From positions 1 to 27,999 of IMG/VR virus record IMGVR_UViG_3300006350_000167: a stretch of 27,999 bases of DNA; one strand, written 5' to 3'. Under the pieces are notes generated by a model, which worked only from the letters and a program-made list of their open reading frames with translations, did not search any database and was not told the DNA's origin. A program made the translations under genes and the position numbers. Origin of the DNA: a virus. Positions 21,201-27,200 of the stretch are shown here, one piece after another (position 1 is the first letter of the stretch; the number at the start of each line of letters is the position of its first letter).

Positions 21201-24200
21201 TCTGCAGTAACAGAGTGGATAACAATGTCAGTTAAGAATGTAATATTCTGTTGAATATCAGCACAGTTACTTAAACTCTGAGCATTACCAGATGAGTAAT
21301 TAGGATCATAAGTATGTGCAGGAGCAGATCCACCGTAAGTTATAGGATCGTTTAAGTTATATCCTTCGTTACCAATATCTTTTACATAGAGCAAGTTGTT
21401 GATAGCATAAAACATTGTGTCTCTTGCTTTCAATATTGCAGTCTGTGATTCAGCAACTTCACCATAGAATCCGTTAAGAATAAAGTTACCAGTAGTATCA
21501 AAATATTGCTCTGCAAAGTTTTGAGAATTAAACTCACCACCTGAGCTTAAATCATCAGCAATAGCATCTATGAATAATCCTAAGTCACGACGACATTTTT
21601 CTTGACCTATAGAAGTTGTAGGCTCAACTTCAGTAGGAATATCATTTAGATTACCTGCAGCTATTGCTTCGTTTTGCCATGTCCAGATAGTAGTAATTGC
21701 AGACTGCACGTCGCTGCAATTATCAGTAGTAGCGTTATCTGTATTGCTGCCTGGAGTCGCATACGGAGATCCTGGTGATGGGTCTGCTGTGATTGAGAGG
21801 TCTGCATAATAAGTTGCTTCGTCGGTTGAATTAGTTGCACTGAATACACCAGTTAACTGGTTTGTAATAGCAGCAAGACATAAGTCTTTTGCTTTCTCTA
21901 CAATGAATAATAACTCAGCACTTGCTCTACTATAGTTAAGTGTAGTTGTATCTGAGAAGTATTCATTAATCCACTTCAAGGAGTATTGGTTACCACCTGA
22001 GTGAATGTCTAATGCAAGAGATTCTATCCATAGTCTAACATCATCTAGGTAACCTTGCTTGTCTCCTGCAGAAGTGCCAGTAAAAGCTGTTTTTTGTAGA
22101 TCATATGCTCTTAAAGATATTGCATCAATATTCTTAAGAATCATACGATATGCATCTCTAAATCTTGATGTTGTGTTAGTCTGCACATCGCCAGGATAAT
22201 AGAAATCAGGATGCTCTACTGCAACCCAACGCTCTGCTCTGTCAATAATTTCTTGTCTATTTCTACCAATACTTCTAGCACCGTCATTTGCTCTGTTACC
22301 TGCATTACCTACAAGGTTTGCATAGAATATTGCTTTGTTTCTTAGAGCATCACCTTTAGCAAATGTGCCACTAGAAAGATTATCGTATTCAATCTCAGTG
22401 CTTCTAACTTCTTCAAAGTCTAAGAAATCTTCATTGATTCTAGCATCTGGATCGTACAATTGTACTGGTGTAATACTTGACTGAGAAATATCATCAAGTA
22501 TGACATTAGGATTCTGGATAGCAACAAGTCTTTCGTAGATAAGACCGAAGAATGTAGATCCTCTGTTAATGATTAGAGTGTCAACAGGTTGACCAGTATT
22601 AGGATCAAGATATGGACTAATGAATGTAATCTGAGCAACAATCTTAGAATTACTTGAGTAGATATATTCATTCAATCTAATATCAAAGATACCAGTTTCA
22701 TATCTTGAAGTACCTGAAGTCTTACTTAAGAGTAATTCATCAGTTGCATTACCTTGTGAATCAAGGTTTGTTTCTTCAATGATTGCTATGTCACCGTCAA
22801 AGTTAGTGATTGTCTCTTGGAATTTAAAGAGACTTTCAGTGTTGATAAGATCTACACTTGCTACAACAGCATTGAATAATGTTGTCCTCTTAATTATTTC
22901 ACTGACTGTGAAAGGTCCGTCAGTAATGTTAATAACATCAATATGGAATGTCCCTGAGTCAATAACAGTTGCATATGCATCAGAAGACTCACCATTAACT
23001 TGCTGACCCATCTCAGGGAATATACCCTGTGGGTTTGTTAATGTAATTCTGTAAACTGGTATAGTTGTAAATCTAACAGCTCTATATCTAACCTGTGATG
23101 CTGCTTTTGGTGGCTCAGCAAATACAATCTGATTACCAACAATTTGATATGATGTGCCAGGTGCTTGGATAACACCATTCAATGTAATCATCAACTGATT
23201 ACCTTTAACAATTACACCTTCACCTTCTACAGTGATTGGGAATGATTTTAATATTCCATCGAAATCATCAGATATATCATCAATCTTCTTAACGATAGAA
23301 GTTAAGATTTCCTCAGATGATGTTAATCTTCTACTTCTGAATAATACCTCTGTATTGTTGTAGTCAGTATATACTGGCTCAGCAGCACCAAATGATGTGA
23401 TCTGGTTTACGTTAGTATACTCATTAATATTAACTTCTTTAATAAATTCTGTGCCAACCTTTCTACCAGATACGTCCTTACCACCAGTTAGTGATAACTG
23501 ACCAAACATCTTAAATCCTGTAGGATGGTTGTTGTCTAATACTTGCTTCTTCCATCTTGTAATAGGAATCTCAGATGTAATAACATAAGAGAATGACTGA
23601 TAGAAGAAACTATCTTGAATCTTCTGGACAATCTCAGATGGTTTACCAACATCATCGATGAATCTACCAGGTGTTTGTGTAATTGAGTCAATATTCAATA
23701 CACCACGAGCAATGCTCAAGTTATCGATAATACCAGATGCTTTAGAAACCTCACCTGATACTTTTTCACCTTGGACAAAGTTACCTGTGTAATCAACAAC
23801 CTTAAGAATCTTAGGACCTATTTGCCAACCAGTGTTAGTAGAAACAAAACCTGTTGCAGATGCTTGCTCAGGACTATTACCTTGGAAAATTTTCTCACCT
23901 TCTAGGAATCTAGATGTTGCAACAACAGCAGTAGCAGTACCTCCAAACACCTCAGTTAAGAGAGTTTGTCGTCCCTCACCCTGTGTTAGGAAGGTGATAA
24001 AGTCACCAGACTGTGCGGCTTGTAACGTTAATCCGAAGCGTAATTGATCAGATTCTAACTGATCAGCAATAGCATAGTATATCTGACCATCAACTAATTG
24101 AGTCAAACCTGCACTACTTGGTTTTGGTAGTATACCAGTTGTAGATCCTATACTATCAGCACGCAACTGAATAGCAGCACCTGTTGTAATACCATGTGGG

Positions 24201-27200
24201 AAGTTAAACTGTAGATAGTTAAGATCTAAGTTAACAACATAGTTAAATTCTGATTTTAGAGTTACAGTTGGCTCAGATGAATATCCTTGACCTGGATTCT
24301 TAATAAGAATCTCATTCAAACGATTGTTTTTAATAACCGCTTCTGCCTCAGCACCTGATCCACCACCACCTTCGATTACAACTGCAGGAGCAGATGTATA
24401 ACCAGAACCTGGATCAGTTATGGTAATCTCAGTTAGTATTGAAGTATTAAAGAGTTGTAGGTTAACAGGGAATGTAATCTCAGGACGTAGAGTGTAGTCA
24501 TGTGAATATCCAAATCCAAACTCATTGTTTTTAAGTCTCTTAATCTTACCGATATTTCTACCAGTTAGGAATACAGATGCACCACTACCTTCATCAGGAA
24601 TTACAACTGCTAATGCAGCACCAGATCCTGCAAGTTGAGGTCCTAAGATACCTGTGATGCTATCAACGTCAATACTTGCAGTTGTATAACCTTTACCTGG
24701 ATCTGCAACAGATACATCTGAAATTGTGCCTGATCCAATCTCTTCATCAAGAGTAACAGTTATAGTTGCTAAACCACCTTCACCATCTCCATCGATAGGC
24801 ACGTTATAGTAAACGCCAGGTTGATATTCTGTACCTCCTGAGGTTATAGTAATACGCTCAATCTGTCTGAATGATGCAATATCAGATATAATAGGTAACT
24901 TCTGATAGAATCCACCTGGTGATACTAGTTTAATAGTATTGATAGGTCCTATTGCTTTTACAGACGTTGTTGAATAGAATGAGAATGGATTGCCGTTTTC
25001 GTCATCTTGGACTTCAGCAGATGAGGTTTCTGGCTCAAGTAGTAATGGGAATTTGAATTCAGTATTATTGACAATTTGTGATATAGTAAATGTGCCATCA
25101 TAAGGTGTCTTAATAATATCAATAAATGAATTTGCACCAACAGGAGACATTGATCCAATCCTAGATGGATCAAAGTAGTAAGAAATATTAGTTACATTAC
25201 CAATAGCAGAGAATTTAACATATGGTCTTAGACCTTCTGCTTGGACACCAGGTGTCCCAACTCTAGTAATATTATTGAAAGAGTATTCCAACTTATACTG
25301 GTTATCCTGTGCAAATGACAAATAGTAACCGAAGTTAGATACATCACCAACATCAAAGACATATTGATGCTCTCTAATAAATGTTAGAGATGGATGTTTA
25401 GCAAATATATTAACATTGCTTATACTGTTTTGATTGAATACAGGATCACCTGCAGCAGTATTTCTTAGTCCAAATACAAATTCTCTACTACCAAATACTT
25501 CACGAATAAAGAATGACCCGTTGTATTCTGTAGTATTAAATCCTTCAGTAAATATAATTTCATTAGCTCTGTAATTATGAGGTGTGACAGATGTTGCATA
25601 AACAAGATCTGATCTTGCATCACTAACTTTCTTAATATCTTTCTTAAGAGTTGTAGTTAACTCAACTTCTTTAACAGATGCAAATCCAGTTACCTTAACA
25701 ATCTTATATGCATCATTGCCATCATCATCAACAACTATATTTCCAGAGTTAATAGCAATAACATCGCCAGGTATGTAAGATGATGCAGGTTGTACCTTTC
25801 TAATCTTAACTGAGTATTGTCCATCACTGTATTGTTGGAATCTAGCATAGTCAGATAGTGGTTGCTCTGTAGATTTCCATTCCCATGTTACGCCACCATC
25901 AGATGCTGTGCCAGTTGTATGTACTGGTGCAATATTACCTGATGTACCTGCAACTGTTACTTCATATATGTTACGCTGCCAATAAACTTGATATCCTACA
26001 GGGAAATTAACTCCTTGATCCCAACGATCCATATCCATTCCTCTGTATTGAGGTTTGGGGTATGGCTCAGTTTGAATGTCAATATCAAACTCACCTGCAT
26101 TTCTAATAAACACCCATGTAACAGCACCGTCACTTACAGCACCAGTGGTGTGTGTTGGAGGAGTTACACCAGATGTGCCACCTGACTGTGCCTCATATAT
26201 TTTCTTAGCATAGTATACTCTGTCAGCAGTAGCATATGCAGTGCCTGTGACCCAAATATTTTCTGCCTCAACACCAATAAATGTTTGCTCAGGTATTATG
26301 TTTATATCTGTTGCTTCTGTAGATCTTAATAGATCAGTAGTATTGAATGTGCCGAAGATCTTACCAATCTTATACTTATTACCTAGACCAGGATTTGTTG
26401 TAGTGCCTACAGGAGTTTCTACAATCGTGCCGTATGCTTGGACTACACCAAGAGCATTGTATTGCTGAAGGATTGCACCTTTAGTAAACTTAACATCTTG
26501 GTTAAGAGTATATTCAAGAATGTTATCAATCTTACTGTAAGTTGCATCTTTAATATAGAATTTGGGCACAACGTTTGCAGTAACAAACATCTTCTGACCA
26601 TTCTTAACAGGTATAGTAGAGGACTTAGATGCAAACTGCTCTCTGTTGTTTGTCCATGTGTACGTTTGTACTGGTGTGTATACACTGGGCGAATCTGAGA
26701 AGTCAAGTAGTTGTAGACCACCTGCTCCGACATCCCACTGATCAATAGAAGGTAAACCTGCATCTGACCATGTGCCAGTTGTCCACTCACTGATAGTAAG
26801 ATTAGAATAGTTAGTAGGTGTAGTTAATGTATATGTGCCTCTTCCAGAAGTATGTGCTCTGTCAATCTTAACAGCAACCACGTCACTGATTTCATGTGAT
26901 AGTGGGTATTTGGTTGTAGGAGGAGTAAAGGTTGACTGAAACTCATCAAGTTTAGATATAATCCAATCGTCAATATGACCAATAAATGCCTTAGTTGCAA
27001 CTGATGGATCAGTGCCACCTAATCCAACAGACGCCATATTAACGTCAATTAGAGTTTGATATGTAACTGCAAGTGTGCCATCATAGTAAACATTGATTTC
27101 CCATACACCTGATCCAGTGTTTTCTTTAACAAGTGCAATATGATGCCATGCTGCAGCAGCAAAGTTGCCCCAGTAAGTAGTCTCTGTAGAAGAAGCAACT

